Shown here one piece after another: positions 1 to 11,500 of a stretch of DNA of 64,000 bases (position 1 is the first letter of the stretch; each line of letters opens with the position of its first letter). A program made the position numbers and the translations under genes. Under the pieces are notes generated by a model. It ran no database searches. It was not told the origin of the DNA and saw nothing but the letters and a program-made list of their open reading frames with translations. Location: the NCBI GenBank assembly GCA_022385755.1, contig MU278356.1:1027333-1091332 (forward strand). Reading direction: 5' to 3'. This stretch comes from Trametopsis cervina (lineage: Eukaryota; Basidiomycota; Agaricomycetes; Polyporales; Irpicaceae).

Positions 1-1269
1 GAAAGGAGGATCAGCTGGGACGATACGCGAAAGCTCACCGTATTCGATCCCGTCGTAGCGTGCCATATTGCTACTTGCTTCGGCGCTGGCAATGACGTAG
101 TAGGCACTAAGTGCATAACGGGTGGAGGGCAGTGACACAGGGATAATCTGAGCACCACGCTGCGCCAAGCTGCGAAGCGTTTTGCGGTATGGCTCCAGTA
201 TGGTAGGATTGACCTCCGCAGGGAAGTATTCCTGTCACGTAGAGTAAGAAAAGAGCTTGATACCTTGACGGACAGCTCACCTGGGGGACACCAATCCTCA
301 GTTGGGCTAAGTCTCCAGAGTCCATGTATTCATTGGAAAGGGCTTGAGCCAGTGTCCGGCTGTCAGGACGGGCAGCCGTAGGATCCTTCACATCGTACTG
401 ATTAATGCTGTCTGGTCTCTGTAAGAAGACCTTCATGGACCATATATATGAGATGCATACGGAAAACACGTCGTGCATAGTCAACAGTTTTGCCGAAGAC
501 CCCCACGCAGTCGAGGCTATCCGCGTAGGATACTACGCCCCACCTGAGCTCCGTAAGGAAAGGAATTCATGAGTACAATACGTTCTGTAACACACCTGCT
601 AATGACACCATATGACGGCTTGAGACCGACTACTCCGCAGTATGCAGCAGGTAATCGTACCGAACCTCCTGTGTCAGTCCCTAAAGCACTATCGTGACAT
701 ACTGTCAGTGGTACGGACACCGATGAGAATGCTTGTACGAACGCATCACATATCCCGGAAGCTACCGCAGCAGCGCTACCCCCTGAGCTCCCTCCAGCTG
801 ATCTAAGCTCGCCCGCTACATCATCAGGTCCTGAGGGGTTGAGAGCAGGACCATGTATCGACCATAGGTTTGAAGATCTGCGTAATGAGTAGGTTTTATT
901 TCTTTGCATAAGATACACTCACCCCATACCAAATTCGTCGCAATTCGACTTCCCGACTATCAGTGATCCTGCCTCTCGGAGCAATCGAACTACGGTAGCA
1001 TCGTATGGCGGGCTAAACGTCTTCAGCATCTCAGAGGAGCACGTCGTTGGCATCCCTAGGGTGCATATATTGTCTTTAATAGCAATAGATACATCTTTCA
1101 GAGGACCTTCCCGAGGTGATTCGTGGGCGTCGTCGGCACGGAATACCAAGGCATGTAAGTGTTCATGGCTGGCCATGGGCAGCGCTGCCAAGGTGGAGTT
1201 GAAGCATCGTGGAGTAGCTGAGCTGCTTCTATGTACGTGTGGCCATTTTCTGATATGCCGCAACAGCAT
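1..1269 (-). CDS. GatA/HER2: Glutamyl-tRNA(Gln) amidotransferase subunit A, mitochondrial (partial, runs off left edge)
   Basis: Amidase-signature enzyme. As the A subunit of the GatCAB/GatFAB complex it releases ammonia from glutamine so that Glu-tRNA(Gln) becomes Gln-tRNA(Gln) in mitochondria. The first exon (1269 down to 919) starts with an ATG and a basic, Ser/Arg-rich leader that fits mitochondrial import, then [10 protein letters not shown] with the catalytic Lys. The next exons carry [14 protein letters not shown] and [14 protein letters not shown], which supply the cis-Ser and the Ser nucleophile. Further exons include [14 protein letters not shown] and LRIGVPQ, all in family order. 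At least four introns are present. The C-terminal third lies beyond position 1. The gene is divergent from the WD40 gene at 1485, with 215 bp between the start codons. All three catalytic residues are visible, so it looks functional. Confidence 0.9.
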
Positions 1270-1484
1270 AACCAGTGCAACGAACGACTAGGGATTGGGG
1301 AAAGAAATGAGCACGACGCGGACGTGCGAAGGAAATCCTGAAATGGTCAAGGGCGCGTTGTTTGTCTCTATTGTGCAAGAGCTTGTGATCCTAACAGAGA
1401 CAAATATGAGTAGACGCTTCGTGCACCAATGTCACATTTTTCGTGATAATTCTTCTGTTTGCCACCCTTGCCGTACCGCGAATC

Positions 1485-3063
1485 ATGTCGACTAGACAAA
1501 CAAAACATGCGAAACCAAGTCTCAAAGAGAGGCTACACAAAAAGGCAAGAGTTGCCACAGAGCCTCCACGAAAGTCTATCCTCAAAACCACGCCGGCGAA
1601 ACCAGCTTTGAAGGCACGACCTGCTAAGCCACCGGCTCATAGTCCTGCGCCGAAGAAGGCGAAGCCTGCCAAAATCCCCAAAGACACAAAAGGCAAGGCA
1701 AAAGCACAGACTATACCAACTGATGAAGAAGTAGAGGCAGCTCTCCCATCATCCTTCAAGATTATAGCCGGTTCGTACGAAAGGCTGCTCTATGGACTGG
1801 AAGGCACCGTTGACGTCGAGGGGTCATCACACAAATTTAACCTGAAACCTATATTCATATTCCCTGCACACATATCCTACATAAGGGCTGTGGCTGCGTC
1901 TCCGGATGGCGGAAAGTGGTTGGCTACCGGAAGCGGGGATGAGATCATCAAAGTATGGGATTTACGCAGGAGAAAGGAAATCGGGGGTTTGATGCAACAT
2001 GAAGGTATAGTCGCCATATATTACCTCGGCCCATGTTAACAGTGAACTTGATTGTACAGGCTCCATCACGCATCTCAGCTTCCCGTCGCGCTCACATCTA
2101 CTGTCTGCGTCTGAGGATGGCACACTTTGTCTGTTCCATGCGCGGGATTGGGCCGTCCTAAGAACACTGAAGGGCCACAAAGGACGCGTGAATAGCGTTG
2201 CTGTCCATCCATCAGGAAAACTCGCTCTGAGCGTCGGCAAAGATAGAACCCTAAGAATGTGGGATCTTATGAGAGGGAGAGGGTCTGCCAGTACAAAACT
2301 AGGGAAAGGTATGTTTGGCTGTTTATATCTCCACACTGAACACAATTTAACGCGTTGTCATAGAGGGAGAATTGGTTCGGTGGTCAATAACTGGCAAACT
2401 ATTCGTCGTTCAGACCTTACGTACACTGGATGTTTATTCAACAGTACGTTCTCAGCACTCACCCAATCCTGCGGTTTTCTAAACTTCAGTCAACAGGATA
2501 TGGAGCTCCTGCATACTATCACACATCCCTCCAGAATACATGACATCAAATTCTGCAAGCACGTTTCAGGGGACGGCGAAGTCCTCCTCGTCGCAGGTGA
2601 AGACAAAAAGGTTGCGGTGTACAACGTGCCCTCCGACCCCGAACAGCCCCTACATGTTATCGCAGAGATGGTCGGTCACGAAAACCGTGTCAAAGCGGTT
2701 GATACGCTCTCGATAGCTCTGCCTCCAATATCTGATGCACCGGATGCTCGTACCTCGACAACGCTCGTCAGCACGATATCATCGGATGGTAAAGTTCGCG
2801 TGTTCGACCTTGCGGATGTTCCAGCAGGTCCAGTGACGCCGAACGATGTCTCGCAGTTGAGCGCTCTTATGGAGTACGATACGAAGGGAACGAGATTGAC
2901 CAGTATGGCGATGGCCGGTGGAGATGCTGGTGGAGGACAGGCTCCGAGCGTCAATGGGAAGCGAAAACGGGGTGACGAGGACGGAGAGGACGAAGATGAA
3001 GAGGATGAGAAGGAGGAAGAACTGCCGAGTGGAAGTGATATAGATGAGGACGAGGAGGGGTGA
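1485..3063 (+). CDS. MAK11: WD40 repeat protein Mak11 / PAK1IP1, 60S ribosome assembly factor
   Basis: The start ATG at 1485 opens a Lys/Pro/Ala-rich basic N-terminus (about 75 residues), followed by WD repeats. Family-specific stretches are IIAGSYERLLYGLEG, FPAHISYIRAVA, IKVWDLRRRKEIGGLMQHEG and, after splicing, HLLSASEDGTLCLF, LKGHKGRVNSVAVHPSGKLA and LRMWDLMRG. Introns read as 2005-2059, 2309-2363 and 2444-2496; removing them keeps one frame across all repeats (for example KLGKEGELVRW and TLDVYSTDMELLH). The tail is an acidic Glu/Asp run ending at the TGA at 3061-3063. In yeast the homologue is a nucleolar factor needed for early 60S maturation. The acidic run continues in another frame to 3109, so an alternative end is possible. 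Confidence 0.88.
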
Positions 3064-3768
3064 GGAAGAGGAAGAGGGTGAGGAGGAAGACGAGTTGGAA
3101 GACGAGTAGTCCTAGTCTACGTTGTATTGACCTGGGAGTATATATCCCTTGCCGTCATCCCTCCTCTCAGCGGTGCATCGACGACAGCTTCTGTGGCTTG
3201 CTAAGCAAAACCTGACACGAGCCCGGCAAATTGTGGTCAACTGCTTCTACAAGCTCCACAAAATGTGTATATACAACAACGAAGACACTCTACAGTCGCG
3301 AGTCCATCTAAAGCACAGTTGCTCACAAGCATTATTAATTCCTGCTGAAGCATTAACGGTATTTCCGCACAGCACTCTACAACACTTGGAAACGCGGTCT
3401 CTATACCTCTAAAAAGTCCGTTAAATGTCGTCTGTATAAACTCGTGAAGAACCTAATATGCGTGAAAGAAGCGTGGATTGCGTGCGAAGAATGGCTCTAG
3501 GGTACTGTCATTGGATGAATATTTCATGCTGCGATGTGTTGGAGAGAGTGGCTGAGGTGTCCTATTGGCCAGAGCGTGCGACCCCCCTGACGAATGAGAA
3601 CCTGTAGGCCGTTTGGGTTTGTAAGCTGCGCGGTGGGAGCCGGCTGAAGCATTTATACAGATGCCGAGGAAAACAGCCCAGAGTACCCTCGTCTGCCAAA
3701 CAAAGATGCGGGTGGCAGACGTACCAGGCTTCCTTTCCCTGTACACGGTCATTGCCTTTATACGGCAG
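3064..3768. other. Convergent intergenic region between MAK11 and the MFS gene
   Basis: The 3' flanks of two convergent genes meet here. Only short overlapping frames without homology or splice logic are seen. A basic/acidic frame continues for about 45 bases past the MAK11 stop. No other signal recognised. Confidence 0.5.
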
Positions 3769-6210
3769 TTAATGAACCACCGCGCTTGCAAATTTACTGC
3801 GAGCACGAAGTGCTGGACCCTTGTAAAACAGAACCTACACGACATATTGTTCAGTATCGTATGTAGATAACTTGGGAATATACGTACGAATGGTACAGGC
3901 GCCATAGCCAACGCAAAGAACGCAAACATCGTGTTTGCCCAATGGTACGTAAGCTTGGCGTACATCTGCGTCGTGAACAGCGGGAACGCCATTCCGAAGA
4001 GGTTGCGCGACAGACTTTGTCCTGCCAGTGCCGAAGACGCGAACGTGCCATAGCTGTGTATGAATACGATGTCAGATGATATGATCGGCGAACAGGCTGC
4101 AATAGACGTACCAATCGGCAAGGTACGTGAATACGGCAAGGTACATCGAGAACGATGATATCTCCACCAGCTGCGTGCGCAGTGACTGCGGTCAGATAGT
4201 TAATCTCTGGAGAGTCAGACTGTAAAACTAACCGTAATCGCAATGCACAGCGAGATCCAATGCACGTTGGGGAACGTACACCAGGCGTACATGAAAAGGC
4301 TTCCGACTAGGCCAACGCCTGCACCCATAGCGGTATACAGTCGTGCTTCGGGGCCTCTGCGTGCATGGTGCTTCCTGATAAACATGGCCGATATGAATCA
4401 GATTAATATGCTCGGTAGTGATGCAGTAAAAGCATAAAACATACCGGTACATAGGTTCTTGTACGTAGGTGTTAAGTAACAATCCGAATATACTGCCTAG
4501 CCTGTAATAGGGTTAGACATTGTGAGATTGCTATGGAAGTAAGAATATGACATTGAAGATACGCACAAGAAGCTGATGAACACCAGTCCAACTTCCCCAT
4601 TATTGAAATTATGTAGTGTGCGGAACACGGGTCCAATAGATCTACAACGTTGATCAGTATACCTTTTGCAGTATAGTGATAGAGCACGTACTCTATAAGG
4701 ACATATAAGATGCCCCAGGCAAAGCCTATCCAAATCTACGCATGCCGGTCAGTCAAGCGGCTGGACCTCAAATTAAAAGGGCTTACACTGAAGCTAGCGA
4801 CAACGGGCTCTGTAGTCATGAGGTCTTCGGTGGCCATGTGTCAGCAACTTCTGCACGTTCAGAAGGGGAATTGCACACGTACAAATCGGCCGTGTACACG
4901 AAATCCAGATCAGATTCTTCAGGCTCGCGCGCTCGTCTTCCACACGGGCCCGATAGCGGTGGTCCCCCGTTTCCTTCCTCATCTTCTTTGCCAGCGCAGT
5001 CAACACGACCGCCGAGCGCGTTTCCTTCATCAGCAACGGTATTGACGCAGAAAACGTCATCGTGATACTATGTGGGTCAGTTTCAGCATCTCTGGCGCGG
5101 TGCTTTGGGGAGATGGATGTGGGCGTACATGAATGATATCCATTGGATCCATCTCCACCCGAGTGTCACTTCTGTCCAGCCAGCGATCACGGGTCCTAGG
5201 CCGGTGCAACCAATCGCGGCAACTGAGAAGATGGACATGGGCAATCCACGTCTACGTCACGAGGGCATTCCGTCAGTTCAGGATCACTCCAACTCACCAG
5301 GGGGTGAAACACGCACTCATGGGGGAGGAAGAGATCCGCGATGGTGCCACCAACCTAAGCTACAATCAGTGTCCTGTGAGGAGCAGTTAGAAAAATGGCA
5401 GACGCGTTACCATTGTCGACCCAGTGGAACCAGCAGCGCCGGAAATGAAACGGGCAATAAGCACCGTTGTAATATTTTTAGATCTGCCGGACGCAAGTAA
5501 ACAAAGTGAGGGGTAAGTAAACTGTCAAAAAAGCAGTAATGCATACTTACAAAGCGATCATAAGGTGCATAAGCGCGAATATAACGCCAGAGACCATATA
5601 CAGTGGCTGGCGTCCGAACTCCTCGCTGAATGAAGCGGTAACCAGAGGGGTGATAGCAAACCCCAATGTGTAGAGAGATAGGCCAACTGTAGCCTGGAAT
5701 TGCGTGCAGTCAAGATCAACTAGCATGCCGGGGAAACCAAGGTTGTATGTTGAGGCGTTGGCAGCTGGGGGACTATGTTCAGTGACGCGTTCACGTAGAG
5801 GAAAGCTATAGCATACCTGACAGACCGGTAAAGAAAATTGCACACATTGCGATAGCCCATTTGCGCTTTGTGGTGAAATTGAGAGGATTCCGTGGATCAT
5901 CTTTCTCAAAGTCAATCTGGAAGTCTTGTGAGAGACAGGCCCCGGCGAGAGGAAAGAAACGCACATATCTCGGGCCTTCGTCCTTGACAGACCCTGCCTC
6001 AATGTCTTTGGAAGTAGAATCTCGTTCCTTCGGGTGGATATAGTCGGAGAGCTGACGAGCGTACGGGCTGTCAAGCTCGTGCACGGTTGCCCTTGTCTTC
6101 TCTGTGACTCGAGGATCTGCAGGATCGCTGGAGACCAGGCCTTCCTCCGTTATGTGGTATTCCTCGAGAGGTGATGCCTCATTCAGCGTAGCTTCCTCCG
6201 ACTTGGACAT
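3769..6210 (-). CDS. Major facilitator superfamily transporter, DHA1-like (multidrug/polyamine proton antiporter)
   Basis: Proton-driven membrane exporter of small molecules. The ATG at 6208-6210 starts a hydrophilic, Glu/Ser-rich cytosolic N-terminus of about 110 residues ending in DDPRNPLNF and KRKWAIA, the usual entry to TM1 in this branch. TM segments follow: ASTYNLGFPG, the motif-A region EEFGRQPLYM, MSIFSVAAIGGTGLGPVIAGW (TM5 antiporter-type Gly/Pro region), a long central loop, then GPEARLYTAMGAGVG and SALAGQSLSRNLFGMAFPLF in the C-half. The last intron (donor after APVPF) joins to VLFYKGPALRARSKFASAV and a TAA at 3769-3771. There are many introns, so exon borders are approximate. Substrate cannot be read from sequence. 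Confidence 0.82.
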
Positions 6211-7524
6211 GGCGGGGAGGTGGTGGGAGGAGGCACGGAATACACCACAGGGTAAAAGCTGCTAAGCTGGGAGAGATGTCTCCATAGCCCTTTAATCTAT
6301 TTTCTCGCACGGCTGAAGTCATTAGTGGTCGGTCAGTAAAGCACGTAGACGCTGGGTGATCTCAAATCCGAGAAAAGCCGACCCAATTCCGTAGACTGCT
6401 TCTCTGATGGCCGGCAGCCAATGCAGCTCTACGCCACAAACGACTTGAAACAGCGTTTGATGGCACATTATCATACCACTGAACGCAGATACTGTACTAT
6501 GAACGATGAATGTATCTAACAGTACACGAACATCCTAAAACCTACTTATTCCTGTCTCGGGTTCCATAAGGATGCTCAAGTTGATTGGGTAAGTCCTATA
6601 GCGCAATATTACTGCGGTTCCACGAACAAGAGCTAATGGTCCGACCTGCGTCCTGGTGATTATCACTCCCAATCGAACCCAGGAGCGGGTGTAGTGAGTC
6701 ACATTTGCAGATTGGATGGTGTTAGTGTGATGGTTCGACTGGCACATACGATATTCATCGGACGAAGGGTGCTTAATTTCGGACGGACGCAGTACATTAG
6801 TCATGGTAATTATGAGCTCACTATGGGGATTAGTTCAGAAAACATGATCCTAGCTAGGTATTTATGTGAGAGCACCCACCACCCGTCGAGCATTAGCTGT
6901 TTTTCAGACATAATGAAGATGGTACATCATAGGCAAAACCGAAGAATAACTCCTGAATGGATATGAAGATTCGTCACTTTGGGCAATCGCAACGAGGCGT
7001 GGAAGAACACTTAGTCATTCGGGCTGTTTTTCGAGTCAGGTTCACTACCGTGGTAAGTTTACGGTGACCATTCGCTAGTTGAATCAGGGTCAAAAATGCG
7101 TGAAACACGACAGCAAATCAGTGAAATAAAACCCTTATCTGTCTCTCCCTTTGTCAATGTCCATGGTATCCTGCAACCTGCGTTACTTTAGAATTCCACA
7201 TTAGGAAGGAGCGGGTCCTCTAACCTTAACAAGGACAAACATCAATGCAGGCGCCGAGTGTGCTCCTCGGAGTGAGGTTGCATCCTCTGCTTCTGTACAT
7301 CCAGAGCTCGCCAGAGCTGGTCGTCGTGTTACTCAAAGGTTCGTCGGGCGCGCAGGAAAGGCGGATTGTCTGGTGATCAGATTCCAGCTGTGCGTATTGA
7401 TAATTTCACCTCGACGAACTCCTTCAGATTTCCGACTCGGAGCAGCCGCCGCCGGAAACCCGACTGCTCACGCGACGGAGTTGTCCCCATTCGCGGACGC
7501 GCCACTTGGCAATATCGAGGGGAC
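6211..7524. other. Long divergent intergenic region (promoters of the MFS gene and the flavin-reductase-like gene)
   Basis: About 1.3 kb between two divergent start codons. Frames of up to 90 codons occur on both strands, but none has recognisable protein character or consistent splice sites. No repeat or RNA gene recognised. Confidence 0.5.
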
Positions 7525-8394
7525 ATGCAATCATGTCCTCGCGTAGCACGTGCCGCGACGAAAACAAACCCACAAGCCTCGCGAATACGGGCCAAACACA
7601 GTGGTGCACTCAGTGGTATGCGTAATGACCTTCGCAAGCTGCTACGCCAAACCGCACAACCCGTCGCGGTCGTCACGTCTCTGATGCCTCCTCCAGAATC
7701 ACACAATCCATCTCATATGCATTCCAAGGGCAAAGCACACGAGAAACACGCGCGATTTCATGGCGCTACTCTCTCGTCTTTCAGCTCCATTGCAATGGAC
7801 CCGCACCCCCTTATCGCTTTCTCTCTTCGCATACCATCCCGTATGGCCACAACTCTGAAACTTGCCCACGCGCACTACACCCCAAGTGGCTCGTCTACAC
7901 AAACTACCTCGAATCCACTCGCGAATCTTCCAACACACATGGTCGTGAATATACTCTCTGCGCACCAGGCGGACATAGCCGCCCAGTTCGCCCGCCCAGA
8001 CCTCTACCCGCACCCCTTCGAGAGTGTACCATATAGACTTTCGGAAGAAGGCTTACCGGTGCTGGAGGGTGCCCTCGGCGCGTTGTCGTGCAAGCTTGCA
8101 GCGGCGAGCTGGCCATTGCATGATTTGGAATCGTTGAAGCACGGAAGAAGGGAGGATAGGGAGTGGGTCGGGGACGGCGTCCCGTCGGAGTTGTTCATCG
8201 GACAAGTTGTGAGGGTGGAGAGCACAGCGGTTGGAGGGGGAGACAGAATCGGGGACGAAGAGCCGAAAACACGAACGCCGCTGCTGTATTATCAACAACG
8301 CTACGTAACCGTAGACGACGTCCCCTCATCTTCTTCGTCCCCAGTTTCACCTTTGCATTCAAAATCGGACCCACCTGGCGCAAAGCAGTCATGA
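7525..8394 (+). CDS. Flavin reductase-like domain protein (FMN-binding split barrel)
   Basis: Intronless frame of about 289 residues. The frame is open further 5', but the first in-frame ATG is at 7525. The N-terminus is basic (RVARAA, RIRAKHSG) and could be a mitochondrial leader. The domain starts near MRNDLRKLLRQTAQPVAVVTS and has the family layout: a substrate-entry strand with HGATLSSFSSIAMDPHPLIAFSL, then HMVVNILSAHQADIAAQFARPD, a loop SVPYRLSEEGLPVLEGALGAL and a C-terminal strand LFIGQVVRVES. Family members bind FMN and either reduce flavin for partner oxygenases or use it as cofactor. The tail is Ser/Pro-rich and probably disordered. The actual substrate is unknown. An FAD monooxygenase gene lies about 7 kb away, but no functional link is shown. 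Confidence 0.75.
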   Translation: MQSCPRVARAATKTNPQASRIRAKHSGALSGMRNDLRKLLRQTAQPVAVVTSLMPPPESHNPSHMHSKGKAHEKHARFHGATLSSFSSIAMDPHPLIAFSLRIPSRMATTLKLAHAHYTPSGSSTQTTSNPLANLPTHMVVNILSAHQADIAAQFARPDLYPHPFESVPYRLSEEGLPVLEGALGALSCKLAAASWPLHDLESLKHGRREDREWVGDGVPSELFIGQVVRVESTAVGGGDRIGDEEPKTRTPLLYYQQRYVTVDDVPSSSSSPVSPLHSKSDPPGAKQS

Positions 8395-8570
8395 TTCCTT
8401 ATTTGCTCCATTTCTGCATAATGTACAACACCATGACACTGCATAATAGCGCTAGATCTACCGATACGGATAACAGCAATTAATGACAACACAAACAAAG
8501 CATGTAAGATAGCGACGAGTCCGAACGAACGATACGACCTCCCACCCGAACCCAAGGTTGATGTTTGACT

Positions 8571-11500
8571 CTACACTTTCATGAACGAGAATAGCGAGGT
8601 CATATCCACCCAGCGTCGAGCGTTCTGGTCCAGATACTTGTTCACCGCCGCGGTCATAGCTTGCAAGAAATCGCTTTGATGAAAACCGAGAGCTGTGACC
8701 TCGTCTACAACACAGTCAGTGGTGGAATGGACGCGAAAGTAAAATGATCCACTGACCCTCTTTTTTTGTGCCCGCGACTGCTTTCTTGGCTTTCTCGATG
8801 TCAAATAGATACAAGTAATATCGCAGCTGATCGTATAGCTGTGCGTCCGTGTACTATTAAACGGCTCGTCAGCGTAAAATACCACACATAACTTTACGGG
8901 ACTTACTTCAAACGCGACGTTGCCTCTGCATGTAGGCCTCCAACATCTCCTTCCGTATACACCCATCAAACGCGTACGGTTGGCGCAGGTAGGGTCATTA
9001 CAGATTGTCCAGCCTTCATAATATCTCGAAATATGGCGTCTGATTTGTACTTCAAGCTGAACCTGCAGGCTTGCCGCACCCATCGTCACCTGGCAGCTCG
9101 GACAAGCAGGCCCAGACGAGGATAGTATCGAGGACTAGGAAACCCCAGCTTCAGTCTATCGCAGCAAGAAAAAAATCCAGAAGGCACGTACGGTTCGGTC
9201 TCCAATGGGCGCAAAGCCGACCTCACCTTTGCATGACCGACAGCGTACGATGAACGGATCGCAGTCTTTGTACCGTTGCGCGTCGGACAGTAGAGAGTCC
9301 ATACCGCCGAATGTTCGTCCCTCCGATTCAGTCGCTGCCGCACTGCGGAAACGATTCGGATCAAGACCTATGCGTGCACCAATGAGTCTACGTGGGCGAT
9401 AAGGAGAACAGTGTCAACGTACCGAGACATTCTGCAAGACGTGAACGATCGGTACCCTCGATAGGTTCACATAGACGTTCAATCGGAGGCAGGATTTGCT
9501 GCGAGAGATAGTACTCGTAGTCTGAATAGACGTCATGAGGGTCTCACTCAGAAAAACGATGCGAGTCCGTATCACGTACCGACCGCCATACCACTTCCCG
9601 CTCTCCTGATCTCATCTGGATGCTTAGCCTTGTCGGCCTGCATATTCTTCGAACTTTCGCCGCCGTCTCCCAAACAGAAGATGTACGGAATGACATCGCC
9701 TGAGCGTGCACTGCCACCCTTGGCCTTCATACGCAGAGAAACCTGTACGTGCGGTTGGGATTTTGCATCGGGGTAGTCCTCGGGATTTTTACCCAAACGC
9801 TACAGGTGAAATAAGTAACGCTCACCAGAGATGATGGTTAAGAAAAACCCATACCTTGAAGATAATGAATTCATCAAGTGGAACCTTGCCTGCGCGGACT
9901 TCTGCGCTCATGGTAGTAAGATACTCGTGTATCTTTTCGACCACTGTCTCAGTAGCTTCTCCTGACAGGACTTGGTCCAAAACATATCTGGCGTCTTCGT
10001 TAGGCATAAATACGGGAGGATGATGTCGAATACGCACTGAGACACGCTCTTTGAGAGGGCACAGTATTCACGACGCTTCATATCCAGACCCTTGACTTCC
10101 GTGGATGTCCGAGTCTTATCTTCGACCTTGATCGCTGCGTACTTCTTCTTCTGCAACAGTAGTAACCGCTGGAACACCCCGTCGAGATCGATTTCAAGTA
10201 GCTTGTAGCGATCATTCACAGCTTTTTTGAATTCTGCTGCGATCTTGAGTGCCTTCTCGAAGTCTGTTACGCCAGAGTTGACGAAGACAGAGTCAGTGTC
10301 ACCGTAGACGACCTGCATTTCTGTCAGCTGCATGTTAGAGGCAGGAGAAGTATGCACTAACATCGAGTTGAAGACTTTCGGCGAGCTCCTTGGTGGCGGT
10401 CAAGATTTCTCGACCCTTGGAGGTTGTGAGGGCGGCGAGCGGCCGAGCGTAGAATCGAGAATATTCAAAACCAAGACATCCGTACATACTGTTGGCGGTC
10501 AGCTTCAAAGCCAGTTGCTTGATATCCCACTACGACGAATTGTGTTAACAAGAATGCTTCTCGCCTAAACGTTTGGCATACCTGTAGTAGCTGCGAAGGA
10601 GTCGCCTTACGGTCCTTCATCAAGCTCTTCACTTGACGTCGTCGACTGACGAGCGTAGCAATGAGACGCGGAAGAACACCCTGACCGATATGCGAGCTTG
10701 GCGGTTCGGCCATCTTCTCTTCCTCGCCATCCTGCATACAACAACTGATGAGCAAAAATACGACGCCGCGCGAGATCTCCGCGTACCTCCTGTTCAATGG
10801 GCTCGACTGTCGTGAAGTCGATGTTGTACTCCTGGATGATACTAGGGTATAGGGAATTGAAGTCCATGACCAAGATGAACTTGTCCCACAACCCTCGCTT
10901 GGGCTCAAACACAAGACCACCCTTGTATTTGTCGCGCTTGCTTTTAGTTTTCTTCGACCCTTCGCCATCATCTTCGTTTTGCTCCGCCTTGACCAAAGTC
11001 TCCATCTTCTTCCCCCATTGTTTGTCTGGACAGATATATTTCAGACGGTGGAATTCATGGAGCAAAATGTATTCATTTCGCTCGGCACGGCCACCATTAA
11101 GTGTCTTGTTCCTGTATACCCATGTCAATAAGATAGCCTGTATTTTCAGGGAATCGACTCACCATGAATTCCCGGCAAGATTTGTTAACTGCCTTGTCAA
11201 GGGTAGAATTTGGACCTTGGACGCAAGTGCCATTTGGTAGTGGGCATCAAGTTCGCAATGTCGTACAAACGTCATGAGCCTCTCTGGATTGCTAACACTT
11301 CCGTCGAAGTAACTGGCCGTGTCGTCAGGATCAATATCTTGCCTATCGCTGTTGAGGTGAGTCTTGCACATCTCTGTGAGCGACCAGGTCGTGGAAGATA
11401 TCATTCCCTATCGTGCTATCAGATTTGAGCACTGAAGAGCAATGAATGTAGTAGACCTTTGCACTGTCACTGGCCAGATCGCACATTAATCTACCACTGA

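Noticed and set aside
3453..3768. Continuation of the MFS frame beyond 3769
   Set aside because: It is read-through of the last intron; splicing gives a stop at 3769-3771 with a typical short basic tail.
7366..7524. Upstream extension of the flavin-reductase-like frame to a TTG
   Set aside because: No ATG; the first ATG is at 7525. The 53 upstream codons are Arg-rich and not conserved-looking.
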